Positions 1 through 6,526 of a DNA stretch of 32,491 nt are shown here, piece after piece (positions within the stretch are counted from its first letter, which is position 1; each line of letters opens with the position of its first letter). Made by a program: the position numbers and the translations under genes. Source of the DNA: Pseudomonadota bacterium (GTDB taxonomy: Bacteria > Pseudomonadota > Gammaproteobacteria > Burkholderiales > Burkholderiaceae_C); contig JAJZHH010000008.1 in assembly GCA_021804595.1 (NCBI GenBank), positions 10,562 through 43,052 on the forward strand, given 5' to 3'. The notes beneath the pieces are model-generated. The model did no database searches. It had not been told where the DNA came from and was given only the letters and a program-made list of their open reading frames with translations.

Positions 1-36
1 GTCGGCAGCGTCAGTCGGCAGCGTCAGTCGGCGGCG
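1..36. repeat. 13-bp tandem repeat at the 3' end of ridA
   Basis: The unit GTCGGCAGCGTCA occurs twice in direct succession (1-13 and 14-26), and a third copy begins at 27 with one mismatch. The ridA stop codon (TCA on the plus strand at 24-26) is the end of the second unit, so the repeat duplicates the stop region. It looks like a local slippage duplication; no function is inferred. Confidence 0.7.
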
Positions 37-383
37 ACCGCGGCCACCGCGACGACTTCGATGCGCCAGCGCGGATCGGCCAGCGCCGCCTGCACGGTGG
101 CGCGCGGCGGCGTGTTGGTCGGGTCGACCCAGGCGTCCCACACCGCGTTCATCGTGCCGATGTCGGCGATGTCGGCCAGATAGATCTGCACGCTGAGCAG
201 ATGCGACTTGCTGCTGCCGCATTCGCCGAGCAGGCGCTCGACGTGGCCGAGCACCTCGCGCGTCTGCGCTTCGATGCCGGCGTCGGGGTCGTGCTCGGCA
301 ACCTGGCCGGCCAGGCGCACGACGCCGTGGTGGATCGACGCTTCGCTGAGGCGGGCGCCGACGTGCAGTCGCTCGATGTTCAT
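24..383 (-). CDS. RidA family (YjgF/YER057c/UK114) imine deaminase
   Basis: This 119-residue protein has the usual RidA length and fold pattern. It contains the PPRATVQ segment near residue 95, which carries the conserved substrate-binding arginine of the family. RidA proteins hydrolyse reactive enamine/imine intermediates to the keto acid and ammonia in the cytosol. The ATG at 383 is chosen over the longer ORF because AGGAG lies just upstream at good spacing and the homologous part begins there. The gene lies 44 bp downstream of an Lrp/AsnC regulator and close to dadA, whose product is an imino acid. This suggests clean-up of imines made by DadA (inference). The subgroup resembles the RidA-like proteins often linked to D-amino-acid dehydrogenases rather than canonical RidA, so I give no symbol. 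Confidence 0.9.
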   Translation of the reverse strand: MNIERLHVGARLSEASIHHGVVRLAGQVAEHDPDAGIEAQTREVLGHVERLLGECGSSKSHLLSVQIYLADIADIGTMNAVWDAWVDPTNTPPRATVQAALADPRWRIEVVAVAAVAAD

Positions 384-427
384 CGGATCTCCTGGGGTTT
401 GCGGTGGGCCGGCTCTCGCGCCGGGAG

Positions 428-907
428 TCAGCGATCGAGCGGAATCAAGTGGGTGTCCTTGATCTCCTCCATCACGACGAAACTGTGCGACTCGGCGGCC
501 ACCGGCATGCGCTTGAGGATGTCGCCGATCAGGCCGCGGTATTCGCGCATGTCGCGCAAGCGGAATTTGACCAGATAGTCGAACGCGCCGGCGACCAGAT
601 GGCACTCGAGCACTTCGGGCATGTGCAGCAGCTCGCGACGCACGGCGTCGAACACGTCGGCCGACTTCGCCGCCAGCTTGATCTCGACGAACACCAGCAG
701 CCCCTTGCCCAGCGCGTCGGGCGCCAGCCGCGCGCCGTAGCCGGCGATCACGCCGGAGCGCTCCATGCGCTTGACGCGCTCGGCGCACGGCGACGTGCTG
801 AGGCCGACGCGAGACGCCAGCTCGGTCATCGTGATGCGTCCGTCGCGCTGCAGCACGTCGAGGATCTTGCGGTCGATGCGGTCGAGCTGATGTTTGTCGC
901 GGTCCAT
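428..907 (-). CDS. Lrp/AsnC family transcriptional regulator
   Basis: The protein is 159 residues, typical of Lrp/AsnC. A winged helix-turn-helix spans about residues 9-60 ([18 protein letters not shown], then [15 protein letters not shown]). A ligand-binding RAM domain follows (about 68-148), with the [16 protein letters not shown] segment characteristic of the family. The ATG at 907 is the natural start. The gene is divergent from dadA across a 117-bp AT-richer gap and co-directional with ridA. By analogy with Lrp-type control of dad operons it probably senses an amino acid such as alanine and controls dadA and its own operon. The ligand is not visible in the sequence. Confidence 0.93.
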   Translation of the reverse strand: MDRDKHQLDRIDRKILDVLQRDGRITMTELASRVGLSTSPCAERVKRMERSGVIAGYGARLAPDALGKGLLVFVEIKLAAKSADVFDAVRRELLHMPEVLECHLVAGAFDYLVKFRLRDMREYRGLIGDILKRMPVAAESHSFVVMEEIKDTHLIPLDR

Positions 908-1024
908 CGCGCCTCCGGCGGGTCTGTCCGTGCAATCTTAACTGCGTCCAAGCTTCATTACGGAAAACTTCACTACATATTCAACGATACAGTTCGCACT
1001 TTCCTGCATTCTCGGGCGTTTCCC
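908..1024. promoter_or_regulatory. Divergent lrp/dadA control region with 9-bp direct repeats
   Basis: This gap is far more AT-rich than its surroundings. It holds two near-identical 9-mers in direct orientation, CTTCATTAC (953-961) and CTTCACTAC (968-976), exactly 15 bp apart, followed by CATATTCAACGATACAG. Phased degenerate sites are common for Lrp-family octamers. I cannot assign -35/-10 boxes with confidence for either direction. Confidence 0.5.
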
Positions 1025-2317
1025 ATGAAGGTCATCGTTCTCGGCGCCGGCGTCGTCGGCGTCACCACCGCGTACGAACTGGCGCGCGCGGGCGCCGAAG
1101 TCACCGTGCTCGAGCGCCGCGGCGGCCCGGCGCTGGAGACCAGTTTCGCCAACGCCGGCCAGGTCTCGCCCGGCTACTCGACGCCGTGGGCCGCGCCGGG
1201 CATTCCGCTGAAGGCGCTGAAGTGGATGTTCCAGCGCCACGCACCGCTGGCCATCCGCCCCGACGGCACGCTGTGGCAGCTGCGCTGGATGGCGTCGATG
1301 CTGCGCAACTGCAGCGGCGCACGCTACGCGCAGAACAAGGAACGCATGATGCGCGTGGCCGAGTACAGCCGCGACCGCCTGCGCGAGCTGCGCGCCGAGA
1401 TCGGCATCGGCTACGAGCACCGCAGCGAAGGCACGCTGCAGCTGTTCCGCAGCCAGGCGCAGTTCGACGCCGCGCAGCGCGACATCGCGGTGCTCGAGCA
1501 GTGCGGCATCGCCTACGAGCTGCTGCGCGCCGACGAACTCGAGCGCGTCGAGCCGGCGCTGGGGCGCGCGCGCGACCGTCTGGTCGGCGGCCTGCGCCTG
1601 CCCGGCGACGAAACCGGCGACTGCCAGATGTTCACCTCGGCGCTGGCCCAGGCGGCCACCGCGCTCGGTGTCGACTTCCGCTACGCGCAGAACGTGGTGG
1701 GCTTCGAAGGCGACGCGCGCCGCGTCCACGGCGTGCGCCTGGCCGACCAGGTGCTGCGCGCCGACGCCGTCATCGTCGCGCTCGGCAGCTATTCGCGCGG
1801 CCTGCTCGAGCCGCTGGGCATCGACTTGCCGGTGTACCCGATCAAGGGTTATTCGCTGACCGTGCCGCTGGTCGACGAAGCGCTGGCGCCGCGCTCGACG
1901 GTGCTCGACGAGACCTACAAGATCGCGTTGACGCGTTTCGACCAGCGCATCCGTGTCGGCGGCATGGCCGAGATCGCCGGCTTCGACCTGCGCCTGAACC
2001 CGCGTCGGCGTGAAACGCTGGAGATGGTCACCCGCGACCTGTTCCCCGGCGGCGACCTGCCAGCCGCCGAGTTCTGGACCGGGCTGCGCCCGATGACCCC
2101 CGACGGCACGCCGGTGCTCGGCGCGGCCGGCCCGGCCAATCTGTACCTGAACACCGGCCACGGCACGCTGGGCTGGACCATGGCCTGCGGCTCGGCGCGC
2201 TACCTCAGCGACGTCGTGCTCGGCCGCCGCCCCGAGATCAGCGGCGACGGCCTCGGCATCGAGCGCTACCGCCGCGGCGCGCAGCAGCCGCGCCACGGCG
2301 CCGCGCAGCCGGCCTGA
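1025..2317 (+). CDS. dadA: D-amino-acid dehydrogenase, small subunit type
   Basis: This 430-residue FAD-dependent oxidase/dehydrogenase of the DAO family matches DadA in length. An N-terminal dinucleotide fold ([18 protein letters not shown], residues about 6-23) precedes the DadA-like segment [18 protein letters not shown]. The C-terminal FAD-binding part contains [15 protein letters not shown] and [17 protein letters not shown]. DadA oxidises D-alanine and other D-amino acids to imino acids, feeding electrons into the membrane quinone pool. The ATG at 1025 begins the homologous region; the ORF track's extension to 404 is antisense to lrp. The gene is divergent from the Lrp-type regulator, its likely controller. 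No alanine racemase (dadX) is adjacent within the window. Confidence 0.95.
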   Translation: MKVIVLGAGVVGVTTAYELARAGAEVTVLERRGGPALETSFANAGQVSPGYSTPWAAPGIPLKALKWMFQRHAPLAIRPDGTLWQLRWMASMLRNCSGARYAQNKERMMRVAEYSRDRLRELRAEIGIGYEHRSEGTLQLFRSQAQFDAAQRDIAVLEQCGIAYELLRADELERVEPALGRARDRLVGGLRLPGDETGDCQMFTSALAQAATALGVDFRYAQNVVGFEGDARRVHGVRLADQVLRADAVIVALGSYSRGLLEPLGIDLPVYPIKGYSLTVPLVDEALAPRSTVLDETYKIALTRFDQRIRVGGMAEIAGFDLRLNPRRRETLEMVTRDLFPGGDLPAAEFWTGLRPMTPDGTPVLGAAGPANLYLNTGHGTLGWTMACGSARYLSDVVLGRRPEISGDGLGIERYRRGAQQPRHGAAQPA

Positions 2318-2324
2318 ACGCGGC

Positions 2325-2353
2325 GCGCGCGCCGACTCGACGTCGGCGCGCGC
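2325..2353. terminator. GC-rich hairpin between convergent dadA and LysR gene
   Basis: GCGCGCGCCGA (2325-2335) pairs with TCGGCGCGCGC (2343-2353), an 11-bp perfect stem with a 7-nt loop. It sits 8 bp after the dadA stop and just before the stop of the convergent LysR gene. There is no T-tract on either side, so intrinsic termination is not certain. Confidence 0.5.
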
Positions 2354-2373
2354 CTCAAGCCTCGCCTCAAGCC
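2352..2373. repeat. 10-bp direct repeat at the 3' end of the LysR gene
   Basis: GCCTCAAGCC occurs at 2352-2361 and 2364-2373 (12-bp period). The LysR gene's TGA stop (plus strand TCA, 2367-2369) lies in the second copy, and the first copy repeats an in-frame TGA. This is a small slippage-type duplication resembling the one at the end of ridA. Confidence 0.5.
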
Positions 2374-3272
2374 GCGCCGGACAGCGCCGCGTCGAGCATG
2401 TCGACGAAGGCGCGCGTCTTCGCCGGCATCAAGCGCCGCCCCGGGAACACGGCCCACGCCGGCGCCGCCGGCAGCTCCCACTCGGGCAACACCCTGAGCA
2501 GCTCAGCGCTGCGCAGCGCGTCGCGCGCGAACACGTCGGGCAAGGCGGCGATGCCGGCCCCGGCGCGAGCCAGCGCCTGCAGCAACTGCGGCGAGTTGGC
2601 CGCGATGCGCGCCGCGGGCGCGCCGCTCCAGCGCTGCGCGCCGCGTTGCAGGGTCCACGCCACCGGCTCGCGCTGACGGCCGAGCAGCAGCAGCGCCGCG
2701 TGGTCGGCAAGGTCCTCGGGCTGCTCCGGCATGCCGTGCTCGGCCAGGTAGGCCGGTGCCGCGTAAAGGCCGGCGGAGAACGCGGTCAGGCGGCGCGCCG
2801 CGAGCAGCGCATCGTCGGGCAGTTCGCCGACGCGCAAGGCCAGGTCATAACCCTCGCCGAGCAGGTCGATGCGCCGCGGCGACAGGTCGAGCTCCAGGTT
2901 CACGCCGGGATGCAGCGCGGTGAAGGCGGCGAGCATTTCAGTCAGCAACAGGCTGGCGACCTCGGCCGGCATCGACACGCGCAGACGGCCGACCGGACGC
3001 GCGCGGCGGTGCTCGCCCAGCGCGCGCGCGCCGTCGACTTCGTCGGCCAGCCCGCGCGCGTGCACCAGCAGCTCGGCGCCGAACTCGGTCAGCGCGAGCC
3101 GACGCGTCGTACGCAGCAGCAACCGCTCGCCCAGGCCTTCCTCGAGCACCGCGACGCGGCGCGACACCGTCGATTTGGGCAGCGCCAGCTGCGCGGCGGC
3201 CGCGCTGAAGCTCCCCAAGTCGACGACGCGGGCAAAGATCAGCAGATCGTCGGCGCCCCATTGTCCATTCAT
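2367..3272 (-). CDS. LysR family transcriptional regulator (divergent from azoR)
   Basis: This 301-residue LTTR has an N-terminal winged helix-turn-helix (about residues 6-65, including [20 protein letters not shown]) and a periplasmic-binding-protein-like effector domain. I choose ATG 3272 over the track's TTG at 3290 because the HTH begins shortly after it; neither start has a strong ribosome binding site. It is divergently arranged with azoR and pirin. This layout usually means the regulator controls that pair, often in response to quinones or other electrophiles (inference). It belongs to the large group in which the recognition helix ends [10 protein letters not shown], near DsdC/AaeR-type subfamilies, but no specific orthologue is claimed. 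Confidence 0.92.
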   Translation of the reverse strand: MNGQWGADDLLIFARVVDLGSFSAAAAQLALPKSTVSRRVAVLEEGLGERLLLRTTRRLALTEFGAELLVHARGLADEVDGARALGEHRRARPVGRLRVSMPAEVASLLLTEMLAAFTALHPGVNLELDLSPRRIDLLGEGYDLALRVGELPDDALLAARRLTAFSAGLYAAPAYLAEHGMPEQPEDLADHAALLLLGRQREPVAWTLQRGAQRWSGAPAARIAANSPQLLQALARAGAGIAALPDVFARDALRSAELLRVLPEWELPAAPAWAVFPGRRLMPAKTRAFVDMLDAALSGAA

Positions 3273-3360
3273 TGGAACAATCTTACCCAAAAAAGCGTCT
3301 TATTTTCCGATCCTGGAACGTCTAGAGTTTCATCCATACGAAATCCACCGGAGCCCCACG
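3271..3360. promoter_or_regulatory. LysR/azoR divergent operator region
   Basis: Two inverted repeats share the core TGGAAC: ATTG-GAA-CAAT (3271-3281, overlapping the regulator's start codon) and TTCC-N6-GGAA (3305-3318). The TGGAAC cores lie 41 bp apart (3273 and 3314). The gap is AT-rich compared with its flanks. This is consistent with paired LysR recognition and activation sites, but I could not assign -35/-10 boxes. Confidence 0.45.
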
Positions 3361-3960
3361 ATGAACATCCTGCAAGTCAACGCCAGCGCACGCGGCCAGG
3401 ACGCGAACTCGACACAGCTGGCCAACGCCATCGTCGAGCGACTGCGCGCGGCCCAGCCGCACGCCGCGCTGCGCGTGCGCGACCTCGGCAAGACGCCGCA
3501 TCCGGTGCTCGACGAGGCCGCGCTGGGCGCGCTGTTCACGCCAGCCGAGCAGCGCAGCGCCGAGCAGGCCGCACGCGTCGCGCTGGACGACGCGCTGATC
3601 GCCGAGCTGGCCGCCGCCGACGTCGTCGTGCTCGGCGTGCCGATGTACAACTTCGGCGTTCCGGTGCAGCTCAAGACCTGGATCGACGCGGTCGCGCGCA
3701 ACGGCGTGACCTTCCGCTACACCGAAAGCGGCCCGCAGGGCCTGCTCGGCGGCAAGACGGTGATCGTCGCGCTGGCGCGCGGCGGCCGCTATCGCGACAC
3801 GCCGGCCGACAGCCAGGTGCCCTACCTGAAGACCGTGCTCGGCTTCCTCGGCCTGAGCGACGTGCGCTTCGTTTACGCCGAGGGGCTGAACATGGGCGCC
3901 GAAGCCGCCGCCGCCGGCCACGCGCAGGCGCAGGCCGACATCGACGCGGCGCTGGCCTGA
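3361..3960 (+). CDS. azoR: FMN-dependent NADH:azo/quinone oxidoreductase
   Basis: The 199-residue length is exactly typical of AzoR. The flavodoxin-like fold starts [18 protein letters not shown], the phosphate-binding loop of the family. The isoalloxazine-contact segment [20 protein letters not shown] lies around residues 90-109, followed by the ALARGG motif. The enzyme reduces quinones and azo compounds by two-electron transfer from NADH and acts in the cytosol against electrophilic quinones. The ATG at 3361 is preceded by CGGAG. A pirin gene starts 17 bp after the stop, so the two very likely form one transcript under the divergent LysR regulator. Confidence 0.94.
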   Translation: MNILQVNASARGQDANSTQLANAIVERLRAAQPHAALRVRDLGKTPHPVLDEAALGALFTPAEQRSAEQAARVALDDALIAELAAADVVVLGVPMYNFGVPVQLKTWIDAVARNGVTFRYTESGPQGLLGGKTVIVALARGGRYRDTPADSQVPYLKTVLGFLGLSDVRFVYAEGLNMGAEAAAAGHAQAQADIDAALA

Positions 3961-3977
3961 GTGCGGAGGACACGACG

Positions 3978-4829
3978 ATGAACGAGACCCCCATCCGGCT
4001 GCGCGGCGTCGAGGCGCAGGTCGACGGCGTGCAGACGCGCGACGGCGCCGGCGTGCGGCTCACGCGCGTGCTCGGCGCGTCGCTGCAGCGCCGGCTCGAC
4101 CCCTTCCTGATGCTCGACGCCTTCGCCAGCGACGACCCCGACGACTACATCGCCGGCTTTCCCGACCACCCGCACCGCGGCTTCGAGACCATCACCTATA
4201 TGGTCGAGGGGCGCATGCTGCACCGCGACAGCGCCGGCCACGAAGGCCTGCTCGAAGCCGGCGGCATGCAGTGGATGACCGCAGGCCGCGGCGTCGTGCA
4301 CTCGGAGATCCCGCAGCAGGAAAGCGGCCGCATGGAAGGCTTCCAGCTGTGGCTGAATCTGCCGGCAGACGCGAAGATGTGCGCGCCGTGGTACCGCGAC
4401 TTCAGCGCCGCTGAACTGCCGCGGCTGCGCACCGCGCACGGCGTCGACGCCGTCGTGCTCGCCGGCCGCTGCGGCGACGTGGCCGGGGCGATCACGCGCG
4501 ACGCCACCGCGCCGCTGATCGTCGATCTGCACCTGGACGCCGGCGGCCGCTTCGAGCAGCCGCTGCCCGGCGCGCACAACGCACTGCTGTACGTTTACCG
4601 CGGCGAGGTCGAGATCGGCGGCCAGCGCGTCGCGCAGCGCACGATGGCGGTGTTCGACAACGACGGCGACGCCTTGCGCATCGACGCGCCGCAGGGGGCC
4701 CGCGCGCTGCTCGTCGCCGGACGCCCGCTGCGCGAGCCGATCGCGCAGTACGGACCGTTCGTGATGAACACCGAGCAGCAGATCTACCAGGCGGTCAACG
4801 ACTTCCGCGCCGGTCGGCTCGGGGGGTGA
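3978..4829 (+). CDS. Pirin family bicupin protein
   Basis: This 283-residue protein has the complete pirin metal site: His64 and His66 in FPDHPHRGFET, and His108 and Glu110 in RGVVHSE. The N-terminal cupin is therefore probably an active iron-binding domain. Bacterial pirins can show quercetinase (dioxygenase) activity or bind regulators; the substrate here is unknown. GGAGG lies 8 nt before ATG 3978, a strong start. The gene follows azoR by 17 bp. The pairing with a quinone reductase suggests handling of aromatic or quinone electrophiles (inference). The track's 727-residue ORF is this gene with a spurious upstream extension through antisense frames. Confidence 0.93.
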   Translation: MNETPIRLRGVEAQVDGVQTRDGAGVRLTRVLGASLQRRLDPFLMLDAFASDDPDDYIAGFPDHPHRGFETITYMVEGRMLHRDSAGHEGLLEAGGMQWMTAGRGVVHSEIPQQESGRMEGFQLWLNLPADAKMCAPWYRDFSAAELPRLRTAHGVDAVVLAGRCGDVAGAITRDATAPLIVDLHLDAGGRFEQPLPGAHNALLYVYRGEVEIGGQRVAQRTMAVFDNDGDALRIDAPQGARALLVAGRPLREPIAQYGPFVMNTEQQIYQAVNDFRAGRLGG

Positions 4830-4840
4830 GCCGGGACCAG

Positions 4841-4950
4841 CCGATGCGCCTGCGCGCATCGGCGCGCCCGGCGAACGGCCTGGGGCCTCCGGCCCCAGCC
4901 TCCCCTGAGCGCGGCTTCGGAGCGGCCGCGCGCCGCGCGCCGCGCTCAGG
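4841..4950. terminator. Three tandem hairpins between convergent pirin and diguanylate cyclase genes
   Basis: Three perfect stems follow one another: CCGATGCGC/GCGCATCGG (4841-4862, 9 bp, loop CTGC), CTGGGGCC/GGCCCCAG (4880-4898, 8 bp, 3-nt loop), and CCTGAGCGCGG/CCGCGCTCAGG (4904-4950, 11 bp, 25-nt loop). The last overlaps the stop codon of the convergent cyclase gene. None has a T-tract, so they may be transcript-end stabilisers or rho-associated barriers for both strands. Confidence 0.55.
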
Positions 4951-6169
4951 CCTCCGCCACCGGCGCCAGGCGCCAGAGGCGGGGCTGGCCGCGCACGCCG
5001 ACGCTGCGCGCGCGGCCGCCGGCCTTGGCCGCGTACATGCGACGGTCGGCGATTTCGACCTGGCTGCGCCAGTCCTGCGGCGAGTCGGCGCGGGCCTCGG
5101 CCACGCCGATGCTCGCGGTGACCGGCGAGCCGTCCGGGCGGCGACCAAGGCCGCTGGCGATGATGCGGTCGATCACCGCATCGGCCTCGTCGGCATCGGC
5201 CGTCGGCAGTACGACGACGAACTCCTCGCCGCCCCAGCGAATCACGCTGTCACCCTTGCGCACCGCCTTGGACAGCGCCTGCGCGGCCTCGCGCAGCACG
5301 CGGTCGCCAACGTCGTGGCCGAAGGTATCGTTGACCGACTTGAAGTGGTCGAGGTCGAAGAACAGCAGCGACAGCGCGCTGGCGTTGATCGCCGCCAGCC
5401 GGAACTGCAGGTCGAGCACGTCGATGCCGGCGCGCCGCGTCAACGCCCCGGTCAGCGTGTCGTAGCTGGCGCGCATCACCTGCGCCAGCATGTAGCGCAA
5501 CTGGCCCAGCGCCGACAGCAGCGCCACGCCGAGCAGCAGCACCAGCAGCCACAGCGTGGCGATCGCGTGCGGCAGCACCGAGGCCGGGTGAAAGTTCATG
5601 CCGGCCAGCGCGACCGCCAGCAGCGGCAACGCGTAGGCATGGAATTCGAGCGCGGTCAGCGGAAACAGCGCCAGTCCGGCGACGATCACGAACGGCAGCT
5701 GCGCGTAAAGCTGCGCCGCCGCCAGCGCCAGCCCCTGCAGCGCGTAGGCATGGATCCAGTGCGCGGTGGCCAGGTAGAACAGCGGCGTGATCGCAAGCAG
5801 CGCGCCGAGCAGCACGCGCGCGCGGCGCAGGTCGGGCGCGCCGCGCGCCAGCCAGGCCAGCCCGAGCAGCGCCAGCGCCGAGACCGCGCGCGTCGCCAGC
5901 AGTTCGTTCCACAGTCCACGCGGCAGCACCAGCAGGTCGACCAGCGCCCACGCCGGGACCAGCAGCGCGAACAGCGCGGCGAAGCCGAACACGCGGCGCT
6001 GGATCAGCGCGGCGCGATGGCGCGCGATCGCCGGGCCGTGGTGCCGCGCGGAAACCAGCTCGCCGAGCTGTTCGAAGGTGCCCAGGCCCAACGTTGCGCA
6101 AAACCGCGCCACCCCCCGGCGCAGCCGGTTCGCGCGCGCCGGCGCTCCGCTCGCATCGCGCTCTTGCAT
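4946..6169 (-). CDS. Membrane-bound diguanylate cyclase (GGDEF)
   Basis: This 407-residue protein has about six hydrophobic helices between residues 60 and 245 and a C-terminal GGDEF domain (about 258-395). The catalytic signature reads GGEEF at residues 313-317. The inhibitory product site RxxD is present as RKGD at the canonical position, so the enzyme is predicted to make c-di-GMP and to be feedback-inhibited. FFDLDHFKSVNDTFGHDVGD contains the metal and substrate contacts. ATG 6169 has AGGAG 8 nt upstream. The membrane part is not one I can name with certainty (MASE-like). It is divergent from the giant GGDEF-EAL gene, so both ends of c-di-GMP turnover are encoded here. Confidence 0.93.
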   Translation of the reverse strand: MQERDASGAPARANRLRRGVARFCATLGLGTFEQLGELVSARHHGPAIARHRAALIQRRVFGFAALFALLVPAWALVDLLVLPRGLWNELLATRAVSALALLGLAWLARGAPDLRRARVLLGALLAITPLFYLATAHWIHAYALQGLALAAAQLYAQLPFVIVAGLALFPLTALEFHAYALPLLAVALAGMNFHPASVLPHAIATLWLLVLLLGVALLSALGQLRYMLAQVMRASYDTLTGALTRRAGIDVLDLQFRLAAINASALSLLFFDLDHFKSVNDTFGHDVGDRVLREAAQALSKAVRKGDSVIRWGGEEFVVVLPTADADEADAVIDRIIASGLGRRPDGSPVTASIGVAEARADSPQDWRSQVEIADRRMYAAKAGGRARSVGVRGQPRLWRLAPVAEA

Positions 6170-6186
6170 CGATTCCGCTCCTTGTC

Positions 6187-6324
6187 TCAGCGCACCTGCT
6201 CGGCGATCAGCGCGATCCCTCGCGGCTCCTGCGCCGGCGCGTCGCGCCCCAGCTTGATCGCAGCGGCCGGGCCGGCGACGAGTTCGCGCGCGGCGGCTTG
6301 GGACCACAAAGCGTCGGATCGCAT
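6187..6324 (-). CDS. Candidate 45-residue small protein upstream of the diguanylate cyclase
   Basis: The ORF runs ATG 6324 to TGA 6187 and ends 17 bp before the cyclase start, with the cyclase ribosome binding site in that gap. About 39 of 45 third codon positions are G or C, similar to real genes here. The product begins MRSDALWSQAAARELVAG and ends IALIAEQVR; I do not recognise it. No good ribosome binding site precedes it. It could be a leader peptide, a small regulator, or the remnant of an older gene. Coding potential in such a GC-rich genome is easily overestimated. Confidence 0.35.
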   Translation of the reverse strand: MRSDALWSQAAARELVAGPAAAIKLGRDAPAQEPRGIALIAEQVR

Positions 6325-6526
6325 CGTGGCGCCATGATAGGCAAGGCAGCGCGCGATGCCGCGTCGGCGGGCGCGACCTGCACAACTCTTGCTCCAGGTC
6401 AATCGTCGGTGCCGGTGGGCGCCGCGCGGCGCCCGCTCAAGCTGTCGCTCCGCTATAACCGGTGCCGGTCGCGCGCGCGCACTGCCGGCGCTGCGCGGCC
6501 AGCCCGCCCGAGACCCTGTCGCTCCC
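6325..6526. promoter_or_regulatory. Divergent control region of the two c-di-GMP genes
   Basis: About 200 bp separate the small ORF from the chosen start of the GGDEF-EAL gene. On the plus strand CGCTATAACC contains a good -10-like hexamer, TATAAC (6454-6459), but no convincing -35. A transcript starting just downstream would exclude the track's ATG at 6356 and favours the GTG at 6527. GGGCGCCGCGCGGCGCCC (6418-6435) forms a strong local hairpin. Confidence 0.35.

Noticed and set aside
1-36. Tandem repeat as a CRISPR or VNTR array
   Set aside because: There are only two full units, no spacers, and it overlaps a gene end.
4826-6337. 503-residue plus-strand ORF opposite the diguanylate cyclase
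   Set aside because: It is an antisense shadow with no recognisable motif; the minus strand has GGEEF and membrane helices.
6356-6526. N-terminal extension of the giant GGDEF-EAL protein from ATG 6356
   Set aside because: The added 57 residues are Arg/Pro/Ala-rich with no motif, and a -10-like TATAAC lies inside them; start at GTG 6527 fits better, though no ribosome binding site proves it.
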